Positions 46,021 to 57,105 of a stretch of DNA of 64,000 bases are shown in pieces. Position numbers and translations under genes: made by a program. Source of the stretch: Salticus scenicus (lineage: Eukaryota; Arthropoda; Arachnida; Araneae; Salticidae); assembly GCA_963930645.1 (NCBI GenBank), contig OZ005662.1:77841841-77905840 (forward strand), in the 5' to 3' direction. The notes below the pieces were generated by a model. It was not told the origin of the DNA. It made no database searches and saw only the letters and a list, made by a program, of their open reading frames with translations. How positions within the stretch are numbered: the first letter of the stretch is position 1; each line of letters starts with the position of its first letter.

Positions 46021-46169
46021 ATTGTTAAAATAATACAACTTTACTGCCAGAAATTATCTGTCATTTCAGAAAAAAGTCGTAAATTACGGAAAAATTACGT
46101 TAACAAAACATATTTTTCTGTAATTGCAGAGAATTTCTGGCAGCAAAGTTGCATTTTTTTTTAACAGTG
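46021..46169. mobile_element. CTGCCAGAA MITE, copy f
   Basis: GTTAAAATAATACAACTTTA then CTGCCAGAAATT, mirrored by CTGGCAGCAAAGTTGCATTT and TTTAACAGTG. It lies 8 bp from the preceding MITE. Confidence 0.85.
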
Positions 46170-46617
46170 AAGTACAGAAAATGACAGCAATAAAAATAGA
46201 AAAGAAATTCAAGATAGCATGGATAGTGGGGTGAGGGGGGGGGGGATGGGTAGAAAAGTGGTTGTGGTGTCCTTGCACTTGATCGGATCTTATCCATCAG
46301 TCGAATAACTTTATTTAAGCGGCAGCGAAAGTAGAGATGTTTAGACGACAGCCGCAAAACATAAAATTGCACAAAAATAAATAAATAAATAAATAAATAA
46401 AATAAAATAAATACGGGAGCAAAAGTAGTAATTATTTTCGATAAGAATTAGCAAACTAGTACGAATTACCCTTTTAGTTCTTCAATGCAATAAACAAGTA
46501 TCGCATTAACGTGAAAAATGGCAAAATACACACAAACACAAATATATATACAGAGATATAGTGTAAATAGAATAAACAATCACAAAAGTGAAAAAATGAC
46601 GAAATAAAAATTAATTG
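46170..46617. other. Unassigned; G12 run and AAAT repeat
   Basis: A G run lies at about 46217-46228 and an AAAT microsatellite at 46376-46412. This is the left flank of the LTR element. Confidence 0.4.
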
Positions 46618-46621
46618 AATG

Positions 46622-46998
46622 TGTGGCGGTTAACTGTAACCACCAACTGGTGATTGACTGATAAACTCACATTCTGACATTTTAACTGTAACTGTAATAA
46701 CATGGCTAATCATTAACTGCAACTGTAATAACATGCTAATCATTAACTGCAACTGTAACAACAGGCTGATCATTAACTGTAACTGTAACAGCAACTTAAA
46801 AATAATGTTTTCAATCTGAGCTAGCGTGCGTTACCGGTACGTTGTACGCACGATGTATAAGAAGTTCAATTCTGATCATTTTTCTTAATATATTATTAAT
46901 TTTAGATGCTTTGAGTCCTTATTATTGATTCAATACTTTGAGATGCTTGATCCATTTATCTGAAAGCGTACGACTACAATGGTGTTACAATTCCATAA
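46622..46998 (+). repeat. 5' LTR, 377 bp
   Basis: Begins TGTGGCGGTTAACTGTAACC and ends GTGTTACAATTCCATAA. Compared by eye with the 3' LTR it differs only at base 3 (T here, C there). The last one or two bases may belong to the interior or target, so the right edge is uncertain by one base. Confidence 0.93.
46678..46793 (+). promoter_or_regulatory. 30-bp direct repeats in the LTR (U3-like)
   Basis: CATTAACTGNAACTGTAA-AACA-GCTAAT occurs as one 33-bp, two 30-bp and one truncated copy in tandem (starts 46678, 46711, 46741, 46771). It is repeated identically in the 3' LTR from about 51530. Such arrays in U3 often bind activators; that role is inference. Confidence 0.6.
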
Positions 46999-47015
46999 TG
47001 GTGACTTGTGAGTGA
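46999..47015 (+). promoter_or_regulatory. Primer-binding site, tRNA-Trp-like
   Basis: TGGTGACTTGTGAGTGA directly after the LTR. The first seven bases match the complement of a tRNA-Trp 3' end (TGGTGAC); the remainder matches only partly. It would prime minus-strand DNA synthesis. Confidence 0.55.
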
Positions 47016-47511
47016 AAAGATCGCGCATCAACTTCCTTCTCAGCAACACGCGATATCTTTATGCATCCGAGGGATATGTCATCATTCAGCTAATGCAATA
47101 TTTAAAATCTCAAGATAAGTGATTTGAGAAAGATGTCGTGCATTTATTTTCAACTATTTTTATGATACGCAGTGTTTACGATTACGACTGTGTGCAAAGC
47201 CTCGTGCACGATATATCTTCAAATTTTCATTACCGGGGATACTCAATTATGGTCAGTAAGAACATTTTACTCCATTATTTTATGCACAAATGTTGTATTT
47301 TTCCTTAAAGTATCTAAAAATTAAGGTTTAAAATATGCTATTTTGCAATAGTATTTTTTCAATTCTCTGTTATGGGTGCTTTATTTTTGCTCATATGAAA
47401 CCTTTGCTCAATAATTTTTGTACATAACTTTCTTAATGGTAATTTTGTATTCTGCATTTCCTATTTTATATCGTATTACGTACATCTAAGCTTTTATATA
47501 TATTTTTCATT
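47016..47511 (+). other. 5' leader of the LTR element
   Basis: Untranslated stretch between primer site and gag, AT-rich, with no long frame. Packaging signals would lie here, but none was recognised. Confidence 0.5.
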
Positions 47512-48302
47512 ATGCCCGAGACTGATGAAAACAGTAGCCATCAGGTGGCATATGTTGGGGTAAAACCACCCCCGTTTTGGAAGACAAATCCATCACTATG
47601 GTTTCTCAGATTGGAGGCACAATTTTCCTTAGCTAAAATAACATGTGAAAGTACAAAATTTAATCATGTCGTTGCGGCAGTCGATGCAGACATTCTTACG
47701 TCTGTTAGCAACCTTATTATGACTCCTCCATCTCATAACCCATACGAAACATTAAAAAAGCGTCTCATTGAATCTCATTCAGAAAGGAGGAATCCCGGAT
47801 ACGTACCCTACTGCAGGGCGTTGAACTTGGCGATTCTCGCCCATCCCATTTGCTGACACGTATGCGTACCTTAGCTGGGGATGCTGTTGGGGAATCTTTC
47901 CTTAAATCCTTATGGCTCGCACGTCTTCCTCAAACTACGCGTAGCATTGTAGGTGCCTTAAGTGATGACTTGTCAAAATTAGCAGGTGTCGCGGACAAAA
48001 TTAATGATCTGTCATCAACCCCGCAGGTTAATGCTGCTAGCAGCAGTATATGTGCTCCACCAGCACACAATTCATCCCTAGAGGTTAAAATCGAGCAGCT
48101 TACTCAGCAGATGAGTGAGTTGGCTGCTATTGTAAACAGGCGTGAACGTTCACGGGGCAACAAATGTAGTCATCGTAATCGTAGCCGCTCCGAAAGTCGC
48201 TATAAAGAACCAGCGAATAATTAATGTTTTTATCATACTAACTTTGGGGCAAGAGCAAAAAAGTGTAATTCTCCATGCACTTTTCGAACCCAGGGAAACT
48301 AA
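47512..48302 (+). pseudogene. gag: gag, disrupted by a frameshift and a stop
   Basis: Gag forms the particle shell and binds element RNA. The first frame runs from Met at 47512 to a stop at 47854-47856. Similarity to Gypsy Gag moves to another frame within the A run near 47783-47785, a one-base shift. The second frame carries LTRMRTLAGDAVGESFLKSL and WLARLPQTTR, typical of arthropod Gypsy Gag, then a basic Arg/Ser segment. It has an in-frame TAA at 48222-48224. Directly after that stop lies an unusual nucleic-acid box C-x2-H-x9-C-x3-C (Cys codons 48225, 48264, 48276; His 48234), and the frame ends at TAA 48300-48302. The box type is characteristic of CsRn1-clade elements. Not functional as sequenced. 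Confidence 0.85.
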
Positions 48303-50374
48303 TTCGGCGTTCGCATCTGGGCCATGATTGCGACCGCCAAGTAAATCGCATCCTTTTGGCCGATCCTTCCTCTAAATTAAAATTTCTCATTGACACGGGT
48401 GCGGATATTTCGGTCATCCCTGTTAGTGTCATCAAACGACCAGTTGTTAATGAGGGGCTTGTTCTTTATGCCGCAAATGGCACAAAAATACCAACTTTCG
48501 GAACTCAACGGCTTACCCTTGATCTAAACTTACGTAGAACATTCACTTGGTCCTTTGTGGTTGCTAAGGTTAGCCAACCTATCATAGGCATAGATTTTTT
48601 AAAAAGGTTCAATCTACTGGTAGATGCTAAAAACAATAGTATCATTGATGGTGAAACGATGCTATCATCGCAGGGTAAAGTTGCTCAAATTCTGCCAGGC
48701 AATAGTGCTGTGAGCATTCTTTTCGGTTCTTCCAAATTTGACAAAATTTTAGCCAATTACCCAGAACTTACTAACCCTTCCCATGCCCCAAAAGAGCAAC
48801 CACAGCATTCGGTTTTTCACCATATTGAGACCAAAGGCCCACCTGTATTCTCTAAACCACGTCGATTGTCGCCAGAACTTCTAGCAGCTGCTCGTCAGGA
48901 ATTTGAATTTCTTCTAGCTCAGGGTATCGTGCGGCCTTCCAAAAGTGCATGGGCGAGCCCTCTTCATATGGTTCGGAAATCGAATGGTGGATGGCGTCCT
49001 TGCGGTGATTACCGACGCTTGAATGCCATTACTGTCCCAGATCGTTACTCACTTCCACATATCCAAGATTGTACTCAGTTATTTCATGGGAAACAAATTT
49101 TTACAACTTTGGATTTAGCTCGCGCTTACCACCAAATCCCTGTTAATCCTACAGACATAGAAAAAACAGCCGTAACAACACCATTTGGCTTGTTTGAATT
49201 TTTGTTTTGTCCATTCGGCTTGCGTAATGCGGGTCAGACCTGTCAGAGGTACATTCATCAAATATTAAGTAATCTTGATTTCTGTATACCTTACCTCGAT
49301 GACATTCTCATTGCGTCAGCTAATGAAGATGAGCATGAGGAGCATCTTAAACAAGTTTTAGATCGCCTCAGACTCCATGGGCTTAAGTTGAACCCGGCTA
49401 AATGTGTTCTAGGAAAATCTTCGGTTTCCTTTTTGGGATGCCTTATAACAGCCTCTGGTGTGAAGCCACTTCCTGAAAAGACTAAGGCAATAGCCGAGTT
49501 TCCGAAACCTAAAACGATTATAGAGTTGCGACGTTTTTTGGCGATGCTCAACTTTTATCGCCGATTTATCCCAAATGCGGCCAAAACTCAGGCACCTTTA
49601 CACGAGTTGCTAAAAGATTCTAAAAAGAATGATAAACGTCCGGTCCCCTGGAATGATACATTAATCCAGGCATTTGAGGCATGTAAGCACGATCTAATTC
49701 ATTCTGCAACTCTTGCTTATCATGCTCCGGACCAGCCAATTAATTTAATGGTCGACGCATCCAACATTGCAATAGGCGCTGTTTTAAATATCTTAAATGA
49801 TAATAGTTTACAACCCCTTTCATTTTTTTCGCGTAAATTGAGTCCTACTGAGCAAAGGTACAGCACTTATGACAGAGAGCTGTTGGCAATTTATTCAGCT
49901 GTAAAATATTTTCGGCACAGTTTGCAGGGAAGACACTTCATTATATATACAGACCATAAGCCACTGACCTTCGCTTTTTCAAAAACTTCAGATTCCAGTT
50001 CTCCTCGCCAGCTGAGACAGTTGGACTTCATATCCCAATTTAGTACAGACATTCGTCATGTTGCTGGAACTGACAATGTAGTTGCTGACACCCTGTCACG
50101 GATAAATAATATCCAACATACTTCTACTGATTTTTCCACAATGGCTGCAGAGCAAGCGACAGATAAGCAATTGGCTGATATCCTTGTCAAGTCTGATTTA
50201 TCCCTCAAACTCCAGAAAATGACAATAGGTCCTAACTTAGAACTTTATTGTGATCTGAGCACTGGTAAAGTGCGGCCATATGTTCCTGAGTCATTGCGCT
50301 TCGGCGTTTTCAAAAGCCTCCATTCCTTGTCACACCCAGGTGTTAGAGCCACTCGAAAGCTGATCCAGCATTGA
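48275..50374 (+). pseudogene. pol: pol, N-terminal part: protease, reverse transcriptase, RNase H
   Basis: A 699-residue open frame. Protease: LIDTGAD with the active-site Asp at 40. Reverse transcriptase about 185-370: FTTLDLARAYHQIP (Asp 280), TPFGLFEF, PFGLRNAG and YLDD (340-343) with catalytic Asp 342 and 343. RNase H about 485-610: Asp 494 (MVDASN), Glu 535 (YDRELLA), Asp 560 (YTDHKPL), Asp 605 (ADTLSR). All expected catalytic residues are present. The first Met at 48275 lies inside gag and is probably not a real start; the frame is better entered by the -1 slip at 48293. It ends at TGA 50372-50374, inside the integrase zinc-binding region (two His, at 683 and 687, precede it), so this stop truncates Pol. 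Confidence 0.92.
48293..48299 (+). promoter_or_regulatory. Putative -1 ribosomal frameshift site GGGAAAC
   Basis: GGGAAAC fits the X-XXY-YYZ slippery heptamer in the gag frame (G GGA AAC) and sits immediately before the gag stop TAA at 48300. The pol frame is exactly -1 relative to gag here and is open across the site. A -1 slip would join Gag to protease. A downstream pseudoknot was not assessed. Confidence 0.75.
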
Positions 50375-51439
50375 TTTGTATGGCCTTCCATGCAGAAAGA
50401 CATTGCCAAATGGGCACAGTCATGTATAGACTGTCAAAAGTCAAAAATCCATCGACATACTCGTAGTCCACTGCAGCAGTTTCCCATCACCTCACAGAGA
50501 TTCGAGCACGTGCACCTGGATATCGTGGGACCCTTGCCTCCATCTGAGGGCTATACCTACTTGGTAACCTTCATAGATAGATTTTCTCGTTGGCCAGAGG
50601 CAATACCAGTGCGGGATATCACAGCTGAAACAGTGGCACGAACCTTGGTGGCACATTGGATCGCCCGATTTGGTGTACCTAGAACAATCACTACAGATCA
50701 GGGACGACAATTTGAATCCCATTTATTTTCCTCCTTAATGAAAATTTTGGGCATGCATCGTATTCGCACCACCCCTTACCACCCATCAAGCAATGGACTA
50801 GTAGAGCGATTTCACCGGACTCTTAAGCAGGCCCTAAAATGTCATAACAGTCCTCGCTGGACGGAGACTTTACCTATTGTGCTTTTAGGTCTCCGTGCCA
50901 CATTTAAAGAAGATCTTGGTGGTACTTGCTCCGAAATGCTGTATGGAACAACACTGTCCTTACCAGGGGAGTTTTTGGAACCTTCAAAAGAGGAGCCACA
51001 AACAGACCCAGCGTCTTTCTTACAGCAGCTGTGCCATACCATGCGAGATATTGCTCCAACTTCTACGTCTTTCCATGGCAAACCATCATGTTTTGTGCAT
51101 CCTTCATTAGGGACTTGTACTCATGTTTTTGTACGTAATGACTCAGTCAAAGCACCATTGACACAGCCATACAATGGACCTTATTGTGTCACAAAACGTA
51201 GTGCCAAACATTTCACCATCCAAATAAATGGAAAAGAATGTGTAATTGGTATAGACAGACTTAAGCCAGCCTTCCGAGCTCAGGATGACATTCCGTCAGC
51301 ACCGCCTGCTGGGGCTACAGACAGTTCCCATACTCCTACACCTAACTTAGAGGAACCGACAAGTGTGGTACCAAGTCTACCTCCAAACCAAACTACTCGT
51401 TCTGGCAGAGTTGTCCGGTTCAATCCGCGATATTTGTGA
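50375..51439 (+). pseudogene. pol: pol, C-terminal part: integrase
   Basis: The same frame resumes after the TGA with FVWPSMQKDI, completing the HHCC zinc finger (CIDC). Counting from Met 50390, the DD35E catalytic residues are Asp 44 (HLDIVGP), Asp 103 (TTDQGRQFES) and Glu 139 (NGLVERFHRTL), with exactly 35 residues between the last two. A GPY/F-type domain follows at about 263 (YNGPYCV), then VIGIDRLKPA, a Pro/Ser/Thr-rich linker and the tail TRSGRVVRFNPRYL. It integrates element DNA into the genome. The catalytic core is intact, but it cannot be made from Pol because of the upstream stop. Confidence 0.92.
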
Positions 51440-51458
51440 TGGTTCAGTACTTACAGTA

Positions 51459-51473
51459 CTTGGGGCGGAGTAC
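51459..51473 (+). promoter_or_regulatory. Polypurine tract candidate
   Basis: TTGGGGCGGAG sits just before the 3' LTR, after the pol stop, where plus-strand synthesis would be primed. It is short and followed by TAC, so the exact boundary is uncertain. Confidence 0.5.
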
Positions 51474-51850
51474 TGCGGCGGTTAACTGTAACCACCAACT
51501 GGTGATTGACTGATAAACTCACATTCTGACATTTTAACTGTAACTGTAATAACATGGCTAATCATTAACTGCAACTGTAATAACATGCTAATCATTAACT
51601 GCAACTGTAACAACAGGCTGATCATTAACTGTAACTGTAACAGCAACTTAAAAATAATGTTTTCAATCTGAGCTAGCGTGCGTTACCGGTACGTTGTACG
51701 CACGATGTATAAGAAGTTCAATTCTGATCATTTTTCTTAATATATTATTAATTTTAGATGCTTTGAGTCCTTATTATTGATTCAATACTTTGAGATGCTT
51801 GATCCATTTATCTGAAAGCGTACGACTACAATGGTGTTACAATTCCATAA
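51474..51850 (+). repeat. 3' LTR, 377 bp
   Basis: Identical to the 5' LTR except base 3 (TGC against TGT). Offset from the 5' LTR is a constant 4852 bp with no indels. Confidence 0.93.
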
Positions 51851-51853
51851 ATG

Positions 51854-53035
51854 CATCAAAGAGCCGGTGGTTGAACTAGAGCGTATTTGTGGAAGAGGGC
51901 TTGTAGCTATTACCATATTGCGAGACAGTAAATAAAAATATCAGAAATATATTCTTACTTTAATTAGAGAAAAGTATCAGTATATATATATATATATATA
52001 TATATATGTTACAGAATTTTAGGGATTTCACAAGGCACCGATATATGAAGCCTGTGAGTGTGATTGAGGTCGAAATTTTCAATATTTTCTGTATAGTGTG
52101 TACATTCTGCCAATGTAAAATTTATTATTAAATTTGCTTTTGTTACACTAACATGTTTATACTTTAGTTTTAATTCTTGTTTTCTTTGCTTCTTTTAACC
52201 GTAGCTTGTAGCTACTTGATAATCTTGGCTTACATTTCCAATCCTTTTCGAGACGCTATATGATTTTGTTATGCCTCGTTCTCTTCCTGTAAGCTTATCC
52301 CACTGATAGTGAATCACAATGTACAATTCTTTAAATTCTGAATTTTTAAAATCGAAAAAGTATCGATGTTTATACATTATTTCATTTACAAAACTGAAGA
52401 ACTTTGCTAATTTCTGTATTGTACAGGATATTGTGTACTTCTTTTATATTTTCCTGTCATTGTGAGTGTATGATATATATAGAGAAAATTTAATATTATA
52501 TTTCTTTTTATTTAGATGTTTCAACAGAGAATTTTTCCAAAATATCGTAACTTTTTCATAAAACAAAATTAGTTTTTTATTACATTGAACCACATTTAAT
52601 GGAAGTACATCATTAAATTTAACTAAATATTAATAGATAGATAGATAGACAGATAGGTATTAGTTTAAGATATTTCTTCTGACGATGTTCTGAGAAATGA
52701 CTGAAAATAATTTTTGAGGTTTATGGGACAGAAGTTTTTTATTCTTCGCGTTTTTTTTTTTTTTTTTTCATTTTCTTTAGTGCAGAGTGGAAGGGGGGGG
52801 GGAGGATTTGTGGAAAGCTTTCTTAAACTGTAAAACTATTTCGAATTACTTTTTTCTGGCGAAAAAAATACGTGCAGAAAGATATTGTACTCAATGTTTT
52901 TAAAAGCTTAAACATTATTGAAATTAAATGATTTCAAATTTGGAAGAAAATGTCAAAAATTAAAATAGTCATTTTATCGTAGGATTACAATTAGGAAAAA
53001 ATTCAATACATATTGCAAAATACTTGATAAAAAAC

Positions 53036-53072
<37 letters not shown>

Positions 53073-53286
53073 TAAAATTGGTCAATATGTTTACAAGAAT
53101 ATATGCCTCAAATTTGCGTTCAAGATTTAGTAACTCTTCAAACGCTAGTTTTTTCTTAGATTTAGCGATTTGAGATTAAAACAGAAAATATTAGTTGATA
53201 GTGTTAAGTAACTTTTATCAAATAAATCCTTTCTTTCCCCTTCCCTCGGAAAGGAAAATCATTAAAAGCGATCAAATGGTTTGGTA
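51854..53286. other. Unassigned; simple repeats
   Basis: TA tract (51981-52006), GATA-like repeat (52633-52656), T tract (52750-52769), G9 run (52792-52801) and a long A tract (53041-53070). No gene recognised. Confidence 0.35.
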
Positions 53287-53399
53287 CACTGTAAAAAATA
53301 TGTCCTATTTGCTGCCAGGAATTCTCAGTAATTTGAGAAAACGCATTTTCTCAAATTACAAAGAATTCCTGGCAGCAAATAGGACATATTTTTACAGTG
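53287..53399. mobile_element. CTGCCAGAA MITE, copy g (short, GTCCTATTTGCTG subfamily)
   Basis: CACTGTAAAAAATATGTCCT and ATTTGCTGCCAGGAATTCTC are mirrored at the right (GGCAGCAAATAGGACATATT, TTTACAGTG). The central CGTAATTT segment of longer copies is missing, so this is a 113-bp deletion form. Confidence 0.88.
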
Positions 53400-53441
53400 T
53401 ACAGAATTATGAAATAAAGTCCTAAAGATCTTTAACCTTAA

Positions 53442-53663
53442 CCCCTTAACGCGCGGTGTCCTCGCTGCGAGGACGCAAAATTTAAGATACAGCTGCAAAA
53501 ATTCATCCCGGAAAATTTTTAGCAAAAATTTACGTTTATAACATATCAGAAAAGGACGGTTTTTTTAACCTTAAATTTTAAAATTTCTTTATGTTTAATT
53601 TAGTTCATGAATTCCGGTGGCAGTATAATTTAAATGATCTGAATTGTCTTGCGCCGCAAAGGG
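53442..53663. mobile_element. Probable piggyBac-type MITE (TTAA target)
   Basis: TTAA occurs at both edges (53438-53441 and 53664-53667). The tips CCCCTTAACGCGCGG and CTTGCGCCGCAAAGGG are imperfect inverted repeats. GGTGTCCTCGCTGCGAGGAC follows the left tip as a hairpin. Related blocks lie inside both copies of the segmental duplication (about 17108-17311 and 19383-19606). Confidence 0.6.
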
Positions 53664-53667
53664 TTAA

Positions 53668-54844
53668 AGATCTTGAAAGCGGAATACCCTCTTAACACTC
53701 TCAAAATTTTTGTTATTTTTACTCTTACATACCGGTTATGCTCCTGGGTTAAATAAGTTTGGTGCTGTTTCCTGAAAGTAAGTTTTTTTTTTCCTTTAAA
53801 TGTTCTTGATTTCTGGAATCTATTATTATTTTTTTTTATGGTAATTTGATGGTTACAGATTTCGTCTTGGAACATTACTGTTAAATTTTGGGGACATTGC
53901 TGACCATAATGTCCCAGGAAATTTTCCGGAATTATTTTTTACGGTGTAATAGATGAATATTTTAAAGTTACACTGTAAAATGGAAAAGAAAAGAAAAGTA
54001 AAGTAAATATTCTTTTCTAGTTCTGTTGCAAATTATAGTAATGAATTATTATTATTTTTTTATTATTTAAGAACCAACCATACCTACTTTTATTAGATGA
54101 AATTATTTTTTTCCTGTTTTATTATATTACTAAGTTTATTATATTTTTTCTTATTTTTCTTATTTTTCTTCCTATTTCTTCCTAAATTTCTCCTGCTTTT
54201 ATTAGATAATTTTTTTTTCCTAATTTTGTGCAGATTCTATCTGCATAGTATTTAACAGGAAGGTTAATTAAAATATAAGTAAATAAGTAAATAAAATAAG
54301 AAATTTGACAAAACGAACTGTGTTGTTTCATTTAAATGCCCAAACGTAAAATTTTTAGAAATTAGTCACATTTAAAAATTATTAATTTCATTGCAAATAT
54401 TATTATGTACTTTACTGTTAGCTGCAAAAAGTCAAACTTTGGTCAGATCTCTAACTGTTATTACGAACTTGATATAAATGTGATATTCATTATAATGATA
54501 AATTGCATTTAATTTTTAAAGACAATGCATTTTTTTTCTGTACTTGTAGAAAAATATGAACGTAGTTATTACAAATCGGGACTTTAACTAAACAATTGTT
54601 TACAGTGTTAGCTTTGACTTATTCTGGTATCGATCCAGATTCGATATATTAATTAGTCACTTATTACTTTTGTTAAAATTTATTTTCAATTTTTTCTCAA
54701 CAGCTCCTAATTTACATTTGATTGAAGTTATAACCCTATTATTATTTAAATTACTATGCATTCATTTGTCTGAGTTAGTTAAATATCTTAACTATTATTT
54801 TTAAAAATGTTAAAAATGACAATGTAAAATTCCCATTTACCATT
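53668..54844. other. Unassigned AT-rich stretch
   Basis: No recognised gene or repeat pair. TTTCTTATTTTTCTTATTTT-like low complexity is near 54145-54175. Confidence 0.3.
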
Positions 54845-54882
54845 AACCCATACCCTCCAACAACTGATTAATGTTCTGCATA

Positions 54883-55076
54883 GCTGCCAATATTTTAATT
54901 TATTCGGGAGTACTTTCAGCTCCGCCTTTATTCCATGCCACTTTTTTCTTGAGACTAAATTTTTCGTATTTTATCATAGTTATTTATTGGAGAAAAATAT
55001 TCTAAAAATAAAGTGATGCGGAAATAAAGGCGGAGCTAAAAGTACTCCGGAATAAATTAAAATATTGGCAGCTATG
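54883..55076. mobile_element. Nested MITE 1, GCTGCCAATATT family
   Basis: CATAGCTGCCAATATTTTAA to its complement GCAGCTATG. Closest to the copy at 2507-2706. Confidence 0.85.
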
Positions 55077-55087
55077 GTTCCGTAGCA

Positions 55088-55283
55088 TAGGTGCCAACAT
55101 TTTAATTTATTCCGGAGTATTTCTAGCCCCGCCTTTATTTCGCACCACTTTATTTATAGAAAATGTTTCTTTAATATGTAACTTCCATAAAAAAAGAAAA
55201 AATGTCTTTAAAAAAAATAAGTGGTATGGAATAAAGGCGGGGCTAAAAATACTCCGGAATAAATTAAAATATTGGCATCTATG
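55088..55283. mobile_element. Nested MITE 2, GGTGCCAACATT variant
   Basis: CATAGGTGCCAACATTTTAA to AATATTGGCATCTATG, with TATTTCTAGCCCCGCC in the arms. It is 11 bp from nested MITE 1. Confidence 0.85.
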
Positions 55284-55457
55284 CCGTAGTATTGTTAGCC
55301 CCGCCTTCTTTTTCACACCAGTATATTTTTAGAATATTTTTCTTCTTATTTAATCGCAACTGCATTTTGAGAATATTACTCTAAAAAATTATTAGTGGGA
55401 GAAAAAGGGCGGGACAAACAATACTACGGAATATTAATTAGGATGTTGGAGGGTATG

Positions 55458-55854
55458 ATTAACTATCTGACTGCCGCTGACGGATATCCGGTCACTGAGC
55501 TGTCCTTTTTTTTTCGCACTGCACTTATAATTCAAAATTTTATACTTATGGAATTTTTGCTTGTGTTACGAGTTTGAAGATCGTGAATAGTAGTTATAAG
55601 GATTATAATCATGTACACAGTTACATTTTTCAATCTCAAGTTTAAATAAATATTAATTAAGTACATTGAAAAAAACCCTGAAGCAAAACCACCATTACAA
55701 TTTTATCCTTTTCAAAGGCCAACAAATGGTTTTAAAAAATCCCTATTTTCACTCATAATAAAACTAAACGTTCCAGAATATACACTAAAATCCTTATGAA
55801 AATAACGTTAGTAATTCTGTAACACAAATTTATTTTTCACTGTTAATTAAAAAC

Positions 55855-55886
<32 letters not shown>

Positions 55887-56903
55887 TATCTATATTTAAA
55901 AGCACGTAATGTAAATTTAACCTTAAAATGCTTCTGTTTTATCTTTCATAACTGCATAGTAAACATAAATAATCGCCCATGAAGCTCATATTCAAAAGTT
56001 CCTTCGGTAATATTTCAATAGCGTTATTTTATTCAGGATGCTATATCAGGTTATTGCAGATAAAGCGAAAACATCTATAAAATTCCCATATTTTAAGCAC
56101 TTAAAACGGATGAGTTCCCATAAGAGTTTTTCTTTTATGAGCAATGTGTTCGCAAACAACTACTATTCTTAAACTGCACTTACTGCATTAAAATTAAAAC
56201 AGTTTTTCAACAAGTATATAACTAATGTTTTATTAATAGAGGCATTATCAGTTCATTATACAAAGTCGTTAGACTGCAATATTCATAAGTTTAGTAAGAT
56301 GTTAAATATGTTGATAAAATTTTGTTTATTTTACTGTTAGTTAACTATGCTCTAGAGAATACATACGTCGCTTTTGTAAAATTCTCAGTCTTTTTGCAGT
56401 CTTGTTTTCAGTCTTTATTTTGCATATGCAATACCAGAGTGTCATTTATTATAATGTATATTAGTTTGCATTATTTTAGTCGATCGACCTTAATAAACAC
56501 GCAATTATTGTCACCATTAACAGATTAATTGCGTTTATATATATATATATATACAACCTTGATCAAAAACTTCCCGGAATTCATTCACAAAATTGATCAT
56601 ACAAGTTTATTCGTACAAATTGGTGTTGTCCCTTTCGAACTAATTGTCATCGACTGCAACGCACTTATACCAGCACTTGATCCAATTCTCAAAGCATTTG
56701 TGGTACACGATTTTTAGTATTATGTACATTAGAGCCTTTTTCGATTTTTATATATCTCTTTTTCGCTGATAAAATGTGTTCTATGAAACGGTTTTTTTAG
56801 TCTGTCAAACAGAAAGATGTCGCAGGAAGCTAAATCAGGTGAATTTGATCGTAGCGGAATGGTATTCGTTACGTTTTTGGTGATAACCTCGCGGGTAATG
56901 ATA
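55458..56903. other. Unassigned; TA tracts
   Basis: TA tracts at 55854-55880 and 56536-56553. At 56570-56880 the text (TTCGTACAAATTGGTGTTGT, AAAGATGTCGCAGGAAGCTA) could be an eroded transposase relic, but no catalytic motif was found. Confidence 0.3.
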
Positions 56904-57051
56904 CACTGTAAAATAATTGCCTTTTTTGTTGCCAGACATTCTCTGTAATTTGAGAAAATACGCGAAATGTACGAAAAAATTACGTTGTCAGAACGTATTT
57001 TCGCAAATTACAGAAAAATTCTGGCAACAAAAAGGCAAGTTTTTTACAGTG
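56904..57051. mobile_element. CTGCCAGAA MITE, copy h (variant with TTTTTTGTTGCCAGA)
   Basis: CACTGTAAAATAATTGCCTT to AAGTTTTTTACAGTG, with TTGCCAGACATTCTCTGTAA mirrored. Confidence 0.85.
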
Positions 57052-57105
57052 AGCATTGTGCGACAGTGCAATGTCATGGTGCAAAATTCACGAGTTTTTT
57101 TCCTA

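Larger units (their letters stand above)
46618..51853 (+). mobile_element. Ty3/Gypsy LTR retrotransposon, CsRn1-like, full length
   Basis: Two 377-bp LTRs flank a gag-pol interior, with a probable 4-bp target duplication AATG at 46618-46621 and 51850-51853. Pol order is protease, reverse transcriptase, RNase H, integrase, which defines Ty3/Gypsy. Assignment to a CsRn1-like clade rests on three things: a primer site starting TGGTGAC (tRNA-Trp type), a Gag box of the form C-H-C-C, and a short C-terminal tail TRSGRVVRF after the integrase. There is no envelope gene. The coding region is disabled by a Gag frameshift, a Gag stop and a Pol stop. Confidence 0.93.
54845..55457. mobile_element. Outer palindromic MITE carrying two nested MITEs
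   Basis: The left tip CCCATACCCTCCAACA (54845) and the right tip TAGGATGTTGGAGGGTATG (55457) are inverted repeats. Internal blocks CCGTAGTATTGTTAGCCCCG and CGGGACAAACAATACTACGG pair across the centre. Two complete related palindromic MITEs interrupt the left half. Without them the outer element resembles the one at 3036-3237. Confidence 0.75.

Noticed and set aside
46170..46372. Pro/His-rich minus-strand frames
   Set aside because: Produced by the G run and by the neighbouring MITE.
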